Positions 10,292-18,917 of a stretch of 40,890 nt of DNA are shown here, in pieces (the stretch's first letter is position 1; each line of letters opens with the position of its first letter). Where the stretch lies: the NCBI RefSeq assembly GCF_002973595.1, contig NZ_PVEO01000017.1:1-40890 (forward strand), in the 5' to 3' direction. Under the pieces are notes generated by a model. That model saw nothing but the letters and a program-made list of their open reading frames with translations. It had not been told where the DNA came from and searched no databases. Origin of the DNA: Jejuia pallidilutea. Lineage in GTDB: Bacteria > Bacteroidota > Bacteroidia > Flavobacteriales > Flavobacteriaceae. The translations under genes and the position numbers were made by a program.

Positions 10292-10320
10292 AAAAACCCC
10301 AAGCTTTCGGCTCGGGGTTT
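10292..10320 (-). terminator. Intrinsic terminator downstream of the ferredoxin gene
   Basis: AAACCCC (10294-10300) pairs with GGGGTTT (10314-10320), extended by AGC/GCT around a TTTCG loop. In the minus direction it is followed by a U-rich stretch (TTTTTGTTT). It sits 35 bp past the ferredoxin stop. The T-run is weaker on the plus side, but it could also stop transcripts from the gene ending at 10120. Confidence 0.8.
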
Positions 10321-10354
10321 CAATATTAAATCTTTAATAGAAAACAATAAATGC

Positions 10355-10708
10355 CTACCCATCAGGATGCATAAATTTTTGTTTTGCTAATAATTCTTCT
10401 TCTGTTTCTACAACGTCTTCATCTGGCACGCAACAATCTACAGGACAAACCGCAGCACATTGTGGCTCATCATGAAAGCCCATACATTCTGTACATTTAT
10501 CTGGGGCTATGTAATATAGCTCATCGCTTATTGGTTCTTGGGCTTCGTCTGCATCTACTTCTTTTCCGTTGGGCAGCACCACTTTGCCTGTAAGACTGGT
10601 ACCATCCTTATAGCGCCAATCGTCGGCACCTTCATATATTGCGGTATTTGGGCACTCGGGTTCACAAGCACCACAGTTTATACATTCATCTGTTATAATA
10701 ATTGCCAT
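10355..10708 (-). CDS. 2[4Fe-4S] ferredoxin, Allochromatium/YfhL type
   Basis: 117 aa. The first cluster motif is C9-x2-C12-x2-C15-x3-C19-P. The second is C72-x2-C75-x8-C84-x3-C88-P, and the longer x8 spacing marks the Alvin/YfhL subgroup of low-potential ferredoxins. An insertion of about 45 residues separates the two motifs, and extra cysteines (92, 93) follow the second. It is a cytoplasmic electron carrier whose partner is unknown. It is divergently transcribed from the acyl-CoA reductase gene, and the two promoters overlap between the genes, suggesting linked regulation. Confidence 0.92.
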   Translation of the reverse strand: MAIIITDECINCGACEPECPNTAIYEGADDWRYKDGTSLTGKVVLPNGKEVDADEAQEPISDELYYIAPDKCTECMGFHDEPQCAAVCPVDCCVPDEDVVETEEELLAKQKFMHPDG

Positions 10709-10732
10709 AGCGTATTTCTTTTTCTAACTTTG
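10702..10732 (+). promoter_or_regulatory. Promoter of the acyl-CoA reductase gene
   Basis: TTG (10702-10704), 20 bp, then TAACTTTG (10725-10732): a full match to the Bacteroidota TTG/TAnnTTTG promoter about 45 bp before the ATG at 10777. It overlaps the first codons of the ferredoxin gene on the other strand. Confidence 0.7.
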
Positions 10733-10738
10733 CGATTG

Positions 10739-10770
10739 CAAAAATAAAGCCAAAACCATTCATAACCAAA
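10739..10770 (-). promoter_or_regulatory. Promoter of the ferredoxin gene
   Basis: On the minus strand TTTG (10770-10767), 20 bp, then TATTTTTG (10746-10739), about 30 bp before the ferredoxin ATG. It is back-to-back with the plus-strand promoter at 10702-10732, leaving only 6 bp between the two -7 elements. Confidence 0.65.
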
Positions 10771-10776
10771 TTAAGG

Positions 10777-11835
10777 ATGCAATTACAAGAAAGAATTAAC
10801 GCTTTTATAAAATTAGGAGATTTTATAAGGCAATTTTCTAATGAAGTTATCCAAAAAAACGATAAAGTTGAACACAACGCTATTTTCTTCGATGGTTTTA
10901 AACACCAACTAAAACTAGCCCAAGAGCACAATGGATGGTTTACAAAAGAGAATATAACTTTTGCCCTAAACTCGTGGGCTGCGGCACTTACAGAAAATAA
11001 TATTACACAATGGTTAAAACCATATACTATTAATAATATTCAACCAAAAACAGTTGCCGTAATAATGGCTGGAAACATACCGCTTGTAGGGTTTCACGAT
11101 TTTTTATCTGTGCTAATTACAGGGCATAATGTTTTGGTTAAGCAGTCCTCAAACGATAAACAATTATTGCCATTTTTATCAAAATATCTAGAATATGTTG
11201 CACCTGGGTTTAAAGGCAAAATAATATTTACAGAAGAAAAAGTAGAGGGTTTCGATGCTGTTATCGCCACAGGCAGCAACAATACTGCGCGCTATTTTGA
11301 GTATTATTTTAGGGGCAAACCGTCAATTATTAGAAATAATAGAAACTCCATAGCTATTTTAACTGGAAATGAAACTGTTGAGGATTTAAAAAACCTATCG
11401 GAAGATATTTTTAGATATTACGGTCTTGGGTGCAGAAACGTATCTAAATTATTTGTTCCAGAAGATTATGATTTTAATAGTTTTTTTGAAGCCATGTACC
11501 ATTGGCACCCAATTATAGAAAAGGCTAAATACGCTAATAATTACGACTACAACAAAGCTGTGTATTTAATGAATGAGTTTGATATTTTAGAAAACGGCTT
11601 TTTTATGATTAAGGAAGACAAAAGTTACGCCTCGCCTATTGCCACTGTATTCTACGAAAAATACAATAACCTACAAACGCTTAAGGAAAAATTACATGCT
11701 GATAAAAATCAAATTCAGTGCATTGTTTCAAAAGGATGCTTTGAAAATGAAATTGATTTTGGTGAAACCCAAAAGCCCCAACTTTGGGATTATGCGGATA
11801 GTGTAGATTCTGTTAAATTTTTATTATCAATTTGA
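10777..11835 (+). CDS. Acyl-CoA reductase (LuxC-like)
   Basis: 352 aa. It shows an aldehyde-dehydrogenase-like nucleotide-binding core with VAVIMAGNIPLVGFHD (93-108) and ATGSNNTARYF (164-174). The likely catalytic Cys219 sits in YYGLGCRNVSKL. The family reduces acyl-CoA or acyl thioesters to aldehydes with NADPH. Here the gene is outside a lux operon, and no luciferase genes are seen. A divergent low-potential ferredoxin lies next to it, so a shared redox or lipid role is possible but unproven. The start is the ATG giving MQLQERINAF. Confidence 0.85.
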   Translation: MQLQERINAFIKLGDFIRQFSNEVIQKNDKVEHNAIFFDGFKHQLKLAQEHNGWFTKENITFALNSWAAALTENNITQWLKPYTINNIQPKTVAVIMAGNIPLVGFHDFLSVLITGHNVLVKQSSNDKQLLPFLSKYLEYVAPGFKGKIIFTEEKVEGFDAVIATGSNNTARYFEYYFRGKPSIIRNNRNSIAILTGNETVEDLKNLSEDIFRYYGLGCRNVSKLFVPEDYDFNSFFEAMYHWHPIIEKAKYANNYDYNKAVYLMNEFDILENGFFMIKEDKSYASPIATVFYEKYNNLQTLKEKLHADKNQIQCIVSKGCFENEIDFGETQKPQLWDYADSVDSVKFLLSI

Positions 11836-12038
11836 CGAAAAAATTATTGAATTCTTACTAAAAAAAACTATATAAATTAGCAACTTTGCATCTTTAAATA
11901 TTTCATCATTTTACAATCCCCAATTGGTAGTAATTTTGATGAAAACAACTAATAATAATTTTAAATTACCCAAATAAAAATCACTTTCTAAAACTGCCCT
12001 TAAGGCAGCCGAATTAGAAAAGATTAGGGATAGGAAAA
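11836..12038 (+). promoter_or_regulatory. Long leader upstream of serC
   Basis: A 203-bp gap before serC. A degenerate -7 element (CAACTTTG, about 11881-11888) would give a transcript leader of roughly 145 nt. Near its end a stem-loop pairs CTGCC (11994-11998) with GGCAG (12004-12008). No known riboswitch is recognised. Leader-based control of serine synthesis is possible but unproven. Confidence 0.35.
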
Positions 12039-13103
12039 ATGAAAAAACACAACTTTAGTGCAGGACCAAGTATTTTACCACCAGAAGTGCTATTAAAAGC
12101 TTCGCAAGGTGTGGTTGATTTAGATAATAGCGGTTTATCGGTTTTAGAAATATCACACAGGAGTAAAGCTTTTGTCGATATTATGGAAAATGCTAGAGCT
12201 TTGGCTCTAGAGCTACTAGGTCTTGAAGGCAAAGGCTATAAAGCCTTGTTTTTACAAGGTGGCGCCAGTACACAATTTTTAATGGTGGCACTTAATTTAC
12301 TTGAAAAAAGAGCTGGATATTTAAACTCTGGGTCTTGGGCGGCTAAAGCCATAAAGGAAGCTAAAATTTATGATGATGTTTACGAAGTAGGATCGTCTAA
12401 AGATGCCAACTACAATTATATTCCAAAAGGTTACGAAATCCCTGAGGATTACGATTATTTTCATTGCACATCAAACAACACCATTTATGGTACACAAATG
12501 AAATCGTTCCCAAACTCTCCAATACCTATGGTTTGTGATATGAGTAGTGACATTTTTTCTCGCACTTTAGATTTTTCTAAATTTGGAATTATCTATGCAG
12601 GGGCACAAAAAAATATGGGTCCAGCTGGTACTACATTAGTTGTTGTAAAAGAAGATATTTTAGGTAAAGTATCGCGTAAAATACCATCAATGATGGATTA
12701 CAAAGTACATATAGATAAAGGCAGTATGTTTAACACACCTCCAGTATTTGCCATTTACACCACAATGCTAAATTTACAATGGCTTAAGGAAAAAGGTGGA
12801 ATAGCAGCCATTGAAAAAGAAAATGAAAAGAAAGCTCGTTTAATGTATTCTGAAATTGATTTGAATCCATTATTTAAAGGTTTTGCTGCCAAAGAAGACC
12901 GCTCTCTTATGAATGCCACCTTTACTTTAGAAAACGAAAACTTAAAAGAAACCTTTGAGACCATGCTTAAAGACGCAGGTATTAGCGCTGTTAATGGGCA
13001 TAGAAGCGTTGGCGGTTACAGAGCATCAATGTATAATGCATTACCAATTGATAGTGTAAAAGCGCTTGTTGAAGTAATGAGTGAATTGGAAAGTAAAGCA
13101 TAG
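12039..13103 (+). CDS. serC: Phosphoserine aminotransferase
   Basis: 354 aa. It is a class V PLP aminotransferase that converts 3-phosphohydroxypyruvate and glutamate to 3-phosphoserine and also acts in pyridoxine synthesis in many bacteria. The N-terminus HNFSAGPSILPPEV is diagnostic. The PLP lysine is Lys191 in YAGAQKNMGPAG, and the C-terminal SVGGYRASMYNA (substrate phosphate binding) is intact. It precedes serA (155-bp gap), placing steps 1 and 2 of serine synthesis side by side. The phosphatase serB is not in the window. Confidence 0.97.
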   Translation: MKKHNFSAGPSILPPEVLLKASQGVVDLDNSGLSVLEISHRSKAFVDIMENARALALELLGLEGKGYKALFLQGGASTQFLMVALNLLEKRAGYLNSGSWAAKAIKEAKIYDDVYEVGSSKDANYNYIPKGYEIPEDYDYFHCTSNNTIYGTQMKSFPNSPIPMVCDMSSDIFSRTLDFSKFGIIYAGAQKNMGPAGTTLVVVKEDILGKVSRKIPSMMDYKVHIDKGSMFNTPPVFAIYTTMLNLQWLKEKGGIAAIEKENEKKARLMYSEIDLNPLFKGFAAKEDRSLMNATFTLENENLKETFETMLKDAGISAVNGHRSVGGYRASMYNALPIDSVKALVEVMSELESKA

Positions 13104-13258
13104 TTAAGTAAACAGTCGCAGTTAACAGTAGTTACTCTTACTTAACATAAAAATTATTAAGATTCCTTCATTCACCTGAATGAGAAAATAAATAGAAAAC
13201 TTAAAGTGTAAAAAGTGAAACAACTTTAAACTTTAAACTTATAACTTTAAACTTAATC
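13103..13258 (+). other. serC-serA spacer with inverted repeat and short AT repeats
   Basis: Directly after the serC stop, GTTAAGTAA (13103-13111) and TTACTTAAC (13138-13146) form a perfect 9-bp inverted repeat around 26 nt. A second stem, CATTCA/TGAATG (13169-13182), follows. The last 35 bp before serA repeat the unit AACTTTAAACTT imperfectly. No T-run terminator is seen, so read-through to serA is likely. Confidence 0.5.
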
Positions 13259-14209
13259 ATGAAAGTATTAGCAAACGATGGTATCTCGCAAAGTGGTATC
13301 GACGCCTTAGAAAAAGCTGGTTACGAGGTAAGTACAACCACAGTAGCCCAAGAACAATTAATTGATTACATTAACGAAAAAGATATTGCTGTACTCTTAG
13401 TACGAAGCGCAACAACAGTTCGTAAAGATTTAATTGATGCTTGCCCAGGATTAAAAATTATTGGTCGTGGTGGCGTTGGTATGGATAATATTGATGTAGA
13501 GTACGCCAGAGAAAAAGGCCTACATGTAATTAATACACCTGCCGCCTCATCACATTCTGTAGCAGAATTAGTATTTGGGCACCTTTACGGTTTAGCACGT
13601 TTTTTACATAACTCTAACAGGGAAATGCCATTAGAAGGCGATAGCAATTTTAAAGGCCTTAAAAAGGCATACGCCAAAGGCACAGAATTAAAAGGTAAAA
13701 CTTTAGGTGTTTTAGGTTTTGGTCGTATTGGTCAAGCTACTGCTAAAGTCGCTCTTGGTGCAGGAATGAAAGTCGTTGCTTTCGATCCGTTTTTAGAAAA
13801 AGCAAACTTAGAATTAGAGTTTTTCGACGGGCAAAAAGTAAACTTTGATATAGAAACCATCTCTAAAGAAGACGTTTTGAAACAAGCCGATTTTATTACA
13901 CTTCATGTACCAGCCCAAAAAGATTATGTGATTGATGAAGCTGAATTTAACATGATGAAAGATGGTGTAATTCTTGTTAATGCCGCTCGTGGTGGAGTTG
14001 TAAACGAAGTAGCTTTGGTAAAAGCTATAGAGAGCGGAAAAGTTGCAAGAGCTGCACTTGATGTTTTTGAAAAAGAGCCAAAACCAGAAATACAATTATT
14101 AATGAATGCTGCATTATCATTAACTCCACATACAGGAGCTGCAACTAACGAAGCGCAAGACAGAATTGGTACTGAATTAGCATCACAAATTGTTGATATC
14201 CTAGGCTAA
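13259..14209 (+). CDS. serA: D-3-phosphoglycerate dehydrogenase (short form, no ACT domain)
   Basis: 316 aa. It is a D-isomer-specific 2-hydroxyacid dehydrogenase. The NAD-binding GVLGFGRIGQATAK spans 150-163, and the catalytic triad is Arg244 (NAARGG), Glu273 (EKEP) and His291 (TPHTGA). IIGRGGVGMDNID (67-79) and NTPAASSHSVAEL (92-104) are typical of phosphoglycerate dehydrogenase. The chain stops without the C-terminal ACT or ASB domain, so serine feedback of the E. coli type is not expected. Placement after serC supports the serine pathway over other 2-hydroxyacid substrates. Confidence 0.92.
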   Translation: MKVLANDGISQSGIDALEKAGYEVSTTTVAQEQLIDYINEKDIAVLLVRSATTVRKDLIDACPGLKIIGRGGVGMDNIDVEYAREKGLHVINTPAASSHSVAELVFGHLYGLARFLHNSNREMPLEGDSNFKGLKKAYAKGTELKGKTLGVLGFGRIGQATAKVALGAGMKVVAFDPFLEKANLELEFFDGQKVNFDIETISKEDVLKQADFITLHVPAQKDYVIDEAEFNMMKDGVILVNAARGGVVNEVALVKAIESGKVARAALDVFEKEPKPEIQLLMNAALSLTPHTGAATNEAQDRIGTELASQIVDILG

Positions 14210-14242
14210 GGACATCACAATGTGACCTAAATAGAATTATTG

Positions 14243-14273
14243 AGTCCTAACTATTGATGTTGGGACTTTTTTT
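14243..14273 (+). terminator. Intrinsic terminator after serA
   Basis: AGTCCTAAC pairs with GTTGGGACT (nine pairs, one G-U) around an 8-nt loop, followed by seven T. It lies 34 bp past the serA stop. Confidence 0.88.
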
Positions 14274-14326
14274 GTAAATTACTTCCCCACACATCAACTA
14301 TATTAATTAAAAAACATTAAGAAAAC

Positions 14327-14962
14327 ATGGCAGGAATTTTAGATTTATTAAACAGCGACCTTGGAAAAACTATTATTAGTGGCGTTTCAGGATCTACAGG
14401 AACCGATGAAAACAAAACAAGCAGCGTGCTTACTATGGCTTTACCAGTATTAATGAAAGCCATGGAGCGAAATGCAGCGTCTCCACAAGGCGCCGAAGGA
14501 CTTATGAATGCCTTAAGCAACAAACACGATGGCAGCATTTTAGACAACCTTGGTGGTTTGTTTGGAGGCGGCGTTAACGACGAAGTTAAAACCGATGGCG
14601 ATAAAATTCTAGGTCATGTATTGGGACAAAAGAGACAAGGTGTAGAACAAATTATTGGTCAAAAAGCAGGTATTGATGCTGGTTCTGTCGATAATATTCT
14701 AAAAGTTGCTGCACCTATTTTAATGGGAGTTTTAGGAAAACAAGCACAACAAAACAATATAAGTTCACAAAATGACTTAGGTAGCTTACTTGGTGGCCTA
14801 TTGGGTGGAAGTACTGCCCAGAAAGAACAAAGTTTTTTAGAATCTATTTTAGATGCCGATGGCGATGGTAGCGTTGTAGATGACGTTGCTGGAATGGTTT
14901 TAGGTAGTGCTAAAAACAAAGGTGGCCTTGGCGGCTTGCTTGGTGGTTTATTTGGAAAATAA
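14327..14962 (+). CDS. DUF937 (YidB-like) protein
   Basis: 211 aa. It begins MAGILDLLNSDLGKTIISG and contains the repeated LSNKHDGSILDNLGGLFGGG and the matching ILDADGDGSVVDDVAGMVLG, features of DUF937 proteins. It ends in Gly-Leu-rich GGLGGLLGGLFGK. There is no signal peptide or membrane segment. The family has no established biochemical role. It has its own terminator (14987-15017). Confidence 0.85.
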   Translation: MAGILDLLNSDLGKTIISGVSGSTGTDENKTSSVLTMALPVLMKAMERNAASPQGAEGLMNALSNKHDGSILDNLGGLFGGGVNDEVKTDGDKILGHVLGQKRQGVEQIIGQKAGIDAGSVDNILKVAAPILMGVLGKQAQQNNISSQNDLGSLLGGLLGGSTAQKEQSFLESILDADGDGSVVDDVAGMVLGSAKNKGGLGGLLGGLFGK

Positions 14963-14986
14963 AATAGCTTCTCTTCAATATGTGAA

Positions 14987-15017
14987 ATGTCAAATCTTAC
15001 AGGTTTGGCATTTTTTT
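14987..15017 (+). terminator. Intrinsic terminator after the DUF937 gene
   Basis: ATGTCAAATC pairs with GGTTTGGCAT (ten pairs, two of them G-U) around a 5-nt loop, followed by a run of seven T. Confidence 0.88.
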
Positions 15018-15151
15018 GTTAAAAACCCTTAAAAACTAATACTTAAGCAATGGTTTTTGTAAATTTAATGTAGAGAATGATAATTTTGGTTAATGCCTAA
15101 TTAAAAGTGTACATTCACTCAATCATACTTTTAATACTAGTAATCTTAAAA

Positions 15152-15159
15152 TACTTTTG
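15152..15159 (+). promoter_or_regulatory. Possible -7 promoter element for the DUF6146-TonB cluster
   Basis: TACTTTTG matches TAnnTTTG and sits 23 bp before the ATG of the first gene of the five-gene cluster. No clear TTG at -33. Confidence 0.45.
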
Positions 15160-15182
15160 ATGTATCATTAAAACATTAAATC

Positions 15183-15623
15183 ATGAAATATATTATTTAT
15201 GCCTTATTGGTAAGTGTATTCCTTTTTAATTGCAATACATCAAAAACACCTGCAACATCAAAAAAAGACGAAAAGCAAGTTGCTACAACAAAAAATGACA
15301 CAGTTGTTATTGCTAACGAAGAACTAGAATATGAAATTATTATTATAGATCCCGGATTTTCAGCTTGGATAGTATCTGTAGCCCAACCAAGAGGATTTTA
15401 CTCCCAACAATATATGGAAACAAGAAACCAAATTTATGTTTTAGAGTGGAACCAACGTGTTTTGCAACCTCAGCGCTACAATCCTAACCTTTATGAACTT
15501 CAAATAGATTATCAGCCAAACATAGATTACGGCTACGAAGTGAACTATATGCTGTACAACTATTTTATTTATTTTCAAATAAAATACAACCAAAGGCTAG
15601 GACCATTTGTTCCTCGAATTTAA
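15183..15623 (+). CDS. DUF6146 family lipoprotein
   Basis: 146 aa. The hydrophobic N-terminus ends in a lipobox-like LFNC with the lipid-attachment Cys17. A Lys/Thr-rich linker follows, then a domain beginning EYEIIIIDPGFSAWIV with QQYMETRNQIYVLEWNQRV in the middle, which I associate with DUF6146 of Flavobacteriia. The function is unknown. It is the first gene of a plus-strand run with a DUF6787-like protein, a His-rich protein, a TonB receptor and an acidic lipoprotein; gaps are short throughout. Confidence 0.82.
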   Translation: MKYIIYALLVSVFLFNCNTSKTPATSKKDEKQVATTKNDTVVIANEELEYEIIIIDPGFSAWIVSVAQPRGFYSQQYMETRNQIYVLEWNQRVLQPQRYNPNLYELQIDYQPNIDYGYEVNYMLYNYFIYFQIKYNQRLGPFVPRI

Positions 15624-15653
15624 TTTTAATAGTTTTGCAAGCAAATTGCAATT

Positions 15654-16148
15654 GTGAAGAAGCTAAAAGAACGTTGGGAAATCGTTAAAAACTGGCAACT
15701 TATATTTCCTTTGTTGGGAATTGTAGGTCTGGGTTACTCTGCATTTCGCTTATCTTCGTTATTCTTAAAAGAACAACACATTGCTTTAAATATAGCTTTA
15801 ACTGCTGGTATATTTTTTTTACTGCTTAAGTTTGTATTGTTTATTTTTAAAAAATTGGAAAGCAAGTGGGATATTAAGTACAGGTGGGAACTTATCAGTA
15901 TATTTCTTGTTTTTGCAATTACAGGCTCATCATCTGTTTTTATAGGCAAACCAATTATAAAATTTATAGGCATAACAAAAGATAACCTACCAGCTTTTGT
16001 TTATTGGATTTTGTACATCCTTATAGGTTTTATCTTTTATCAAATTCTATTAGTGGCCATAGGTTGGCTTTTTGGACAATATCATTTCTTTTGGAATTTT
16101 GAAAAGAAAATGTTGAAAAGACTAGGCTTTAAAAAATTTGTTGAATAG
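15654..16148 (+). CDS. DUF6787-like membrane protein with two repeated units
   Basis: 164 aa with a GTG start. There are at least four hydrophobic segments (about 16-32, 44-64, 80-98 and 112-142). Two copies of a similar unit are visible: KLKERWEIVKNWQLIFPLLG (3-22) and KLESKWDIKYRWELISIFLV (67-86), both entering a membrane span. The second copy, with FAITGSSSVF, resembles the single-unit DUF6787 of related bacteria. The function is unknown. Its stop overlaps the GTG of the next gene by one base. Confidence 0.78.
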   Translation: MKKLKERWEIVKNWQLIFPLLGIVGLGYSAFRLSSLFLKEQHIALNIALTAGIFFLLLKFVLFIFKKLESKWDIKYRWELISIFLVFAITGSSSVFIGKPIIKFIGITKDNLPAFVYWILYILIGFIFYQILLVAIGWLFGQYHFFWNFEKKMLKRLGFKKFVE

Positions 16149-16480
16149 TGCAAGAGGTTAAAAAACATATCGCCTTTAGAATATTTGCTATTGTACTAGT
16201 TACAGCGCTTTTTGCTCCTTCTGCAGCTAAATTTATACACGCCTTTACCCACCACAAGCACAAGGTTTGTGCCACTCCAGGAAAAACACATATTCATCAA
16301 GTAGATTTAGATTGTGAATTTTATAAATTTCAACTAAATAAACATTTTTTACTACCTGAGGAACACCATAACTGGCTTGATATTACCCAATATTTTAGAA
16401 TATATCCATTAACATACAAATTTCTTCATAATCATCGCACTTTATCTTTCTCTCTTCGCGGTCCCCCAGTTTTAGTTTAA
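16148..16480 (+). CDS. Small His/Cys-rich envelope protein upstream of a TonB receptor
   Basis: 110 aa with a GTG start overlapping the last base of the preceding stop codon. There is one N-terminal hydrophobic segment (about 9-27), then a cluster of potential metal ligands: HAFTHHKHKVC (31-41), THIHQVDLDC (47-56), HF and EEHHN. The chain ends LSFSLRGPPVLV. I do not know a named family. The ligand pattern and the TonB receptor 31 bp downstream suggest handling of a transition metal at the envelope (inference). Confidence 0.75.
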   Translation: MQEVKKHIAFRIFAIVLVTALFAPSAAKFIHAFTHHKHKVCATPGKTHIHQVDLDCEFYKFQLNKHFLLPEEHHNWLDITQYFRIYPLTYKFLHNHRTLSFSLRGPPVLV

Positions 16481-16511
16481 AATCCCCATTTTTAAACTAA
16501 AAAACAATACG

Positions 16512-18905
16512 ATGAAATATTATTTATTGATTGTAGTATTATGTTTTACGAACATAATGCACACTCAAAACTGTACATATACTTTATTTGGTGAAGTAAA
16601 AGATTTTCATGATGGTACACCAATGTCTGGTGCTACAATTTATGTTGAAACGCTTGATAAATACCTCGCTGCTGATATTAATGGAAAATTTTCTATAAAA
16701 AACCTCTGCAACGGTAACTTAATATTAGTTGTATCTCATGTAGGATGCGACACTAAACGTTTGGAAGTAAACATAGAAGGAGACACCTACAAAGAAATTA
16801 ACATGGAACACCATGTTGAAGAACTCAATGAGGTAAAAATTTCTGGAAACGCAGGAGTAAGGTTAACGAAAACCGGACAAGAAAGTGCATTAAAAACTTC
16901 TGACATTGAACGCTTTAGCGCACTAAATCTTGGAGATGCCTTAAAACAAGTAGCTGGTGTATCTTCTATTAATACCGGTAATTCCATTGTAAAGCCTGTT
17001 ATAAACGGGTTGCACAGTAGCAGAATTTCTGTTGTAACCAATGGTGTATTATTACAGGACCAAGAATGGGGTATAGAGCATGCGCCAAACATCGACTTAA
17101 ATTCCGCAGGAACTATAAATGTTATAAAAGGTGCCAATGCATTGGCATATAGTGGTGATGCTATTGGAGGTGTAATAGTAATGTCGCCTTCTAAAATAAG
17201 TAGAAAAGACTCTGTTTACGGAAAAACCATTATAAGCGGACAAACCAATGGCAGAGGTTATAATGTTACTTCTGCATTAACCAAAACTTGGCAAAAGGGC
17301 TGGTATATAAGCGGTCAAGCTTCGGCAAAACGTTTTGGAGATTTTAAGGCAGCAAATTATAATTTAACCAATACTGGTGTTGATACCAAAGGGTTTAACT
17401 TAAATACAGGCTTTAAAACTTTTGAAAAAGGGTTTAACATCAATTATAGCCACTTAAAAACCGAAATTGGTATATTAAGATCGGCTCATATTGGGAGTAT
17501 TAACGATTTGGTAGATGCTATTAATAATGGAGAACCTATAGTAATTGAAGATTTTAGTTACGACATTAATTCTCCAAAACAAGAAATCACCCACCAAATA
17601 CTAAAGGCTGAATTTTATAAACGTTTTAAAAAGTTTGGAAAGCTACAATTACAATACGATTTTCAAAACAACCAACGTTTTGAGTTTGATATTCGAAGAG
17701 GAGACGATAATAAGCCAGCGATAGATTTAAATTTAAAAACACATTACATTAAAGCCGATTTAAAGCTAGATGCTAAAACCGAGACTACGTATAATTTTGG
17801 AATTCATGCACGTTATCAGAACAATTTTGCTAATCCTGATACTGGAGTAAGGCGATTAATTCCAGATTATGATAGATATGATGTTGGTGCATACGCCATT
17901 TCAAACTTTATATTGAGCGATAATACGGTTTTAGATGTTGGTTTACGTTATGATTTTAATCGAATAAATGCCAAAAAATGGTTTTTGGAAAGCAGATGGG
18001 AAGAGCGAAATTACGATGAGGATTTCAGCGATATTATAATACAAACCGATGGTGGCCAGTTACTAGTAAACCCTGAGTATACCTTTCATAATGTATCGGT
18101 ATCGGCTGGAATATTTCATAAAATTAACCAACTCCAGTCTGTTGTACTTAACTACGGCTTATCTAGACGTTCGCCAAATCCTGCAGAGTTATTTAGCGAT
18201 GGCTTACACCATTCTGCCGCAAGAATAGAATTGGGAGATTTAAGAATTGAGCAAGAAAAATCGAATCGCTTTGGAGCAACGTATCAATTCAAATCTTCAA
18301 ACTTATCATTAAATGTTGAGGGTTTTGTTAATTACATAGAAGATTTTATTCAAATTGTACCTTTTGGCACAGAGCAAACCATAAGAGGCGCTTTCCCTGT
18401 TTGGAACTATAGCCAAATAAATGCATTGCTTTATGGAGTTGATGTTACGGCAAATTATAAATTAAAGCAATGGAATATTAACAACAAAACTTCCTTTATT
18501 AAAGGAAGAGACACCAATGCTAAAATTGCCTTGATTGATATGCCTGCTTTTAGAACTGTTAACGCTGTAGGGTATACCAATAAAAAATGGTTGGATTTTA
18601 ATGCAAATTTAGAAAGCGAGTGGGTGTTTGAGCAAAACGACTACCCAAATTTTAATTTTGAAACTTTAAATCCTACAACCCAGCAAATGGTTTTGGTAGA
18701 TATAAGCACGCCTCCCCCAGCCTATCATTTAATTAATTTTAGAAGTGATATTACACTTGCATTATCAGAAAAAACAAAGTTAAATCTGGGATTCACCGTA
18801 TTTAACCTATTCAACACTTCCTATAGAGAATACTTAAACAGATTAAGATATTTTGCCGATGATTTAGGAAGAAATTTTATGTTACAAATAAAGTTAAACT
18901 ATTAA
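16512..18905 (+). CDS. TonB-dependent outer-membrane receptor, possibly for a metal
   Basis: 797 aa. A signal peptide (1-18) is followed by a CarboxypepD_reg-like domain (about 23-100), then the plug with GDALKQVAGVSSINTG and VIKGANALAYSGDAIGGV, and a 22-strand-type barrel closing in the aromatic-terminated FMLQIKLNY. The plug segment DQEWGIEHAPNID recalls the His-containing loop of ZnuD-type zinc receptors (family knowledge; similarity judged by eye). With a His-rich partner upstream and an acidic lipoprotein downstream, uptake of zinc, copper or a related metal is a reasonable inference. A siderophore receptor remains possible. Confidence 0.9.
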   Translation: MKYYLLIVVLCFTNIMHTQNCTYTLFGEVKDFHDGTPMSGATIYVETLDKYLAADINGKFSIKNLCNGNLILVVSHVGCDTKRLEVNIEGDTYKEINMEHHVEELNEVKISGNAGVRLTKTGQESALKTSDIERFSALNLGDALKQVAGVSSINTGNSIVKPVINGLHSSRISVVTNGVLLQDQEWGIEHAPNIDLNSAGTINVIKGANALAYSGDAIGGVIVMSPSKISRKDSVYGKTIISGQTNGRGYNVTSALTKTWQKGWYISGQASAKRFGDFKAANYNLTNTGVDTKGFNLNTGFKTFEKGFNINYSHLKTEIGILRSAHIGSINDLVDAINNGEPIVIEDFSYDINSPKQEITHQILKAEFYKRFKKFGKLQLQYDFQNNQRFEFDIRRGDDNKPAIDLNLKTHYIKADLKLDAKTETTYNFGIHARYQNNFANPDTGVRRLIPDYDRYDVGAYAISNFILSDNTVLDVGLRYDFNRINAKKWFLESRWEERNYDEDFSDIIIQTDGGQLLVNPEYTFHNVSVSAGIFHKINQLQSVVLNYGLSRRSPNPAELFSDGLHHSAARIELGDLRIEQEKSNRFGATYQFKSSNLSLNVEGFVNYIEDFIQIVPFGTEQTIRGAFPVWNYSQINALLYGVDVTANYKLKQWNINNKTSFIKGRDTNAKIALIDMPAFRTVNAVGYTNKKWLDFNANLESEWVFEQNDYPNFNFETLNPTTQQMVLVDISTPPPAYHLINFRSDITLALSEKTKLNLGFTVFNLFNTSYREYLNRLRYFADDLGRNFMLQIKLNY

Positions 18906-18917
18906 AAATTTAAAAGA

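Noticed and set aside
10113-10337. 74-codon plus-strand frame after the CarboxypepD_reg gene
   Set aside because: It overlaps the previous gene and runs through the terminator at 10292-10320. The composition reflects AT-rich spacer, not a membrane protein with family signs.
10538-10747. Plus-strand frame opposite the ferredoxin gene
   Set aside because: It is antisense to a clear 2[4Fe-4S] ferredoxin and is a shadow frame.
10777-11835. Bioluminescence (lux) operon suggested by the LuxC-like protein
   Set aside because: No luxAB, luxD or luxE partner is nearby. Stand-alone LuxC-like reductases are common in this group.
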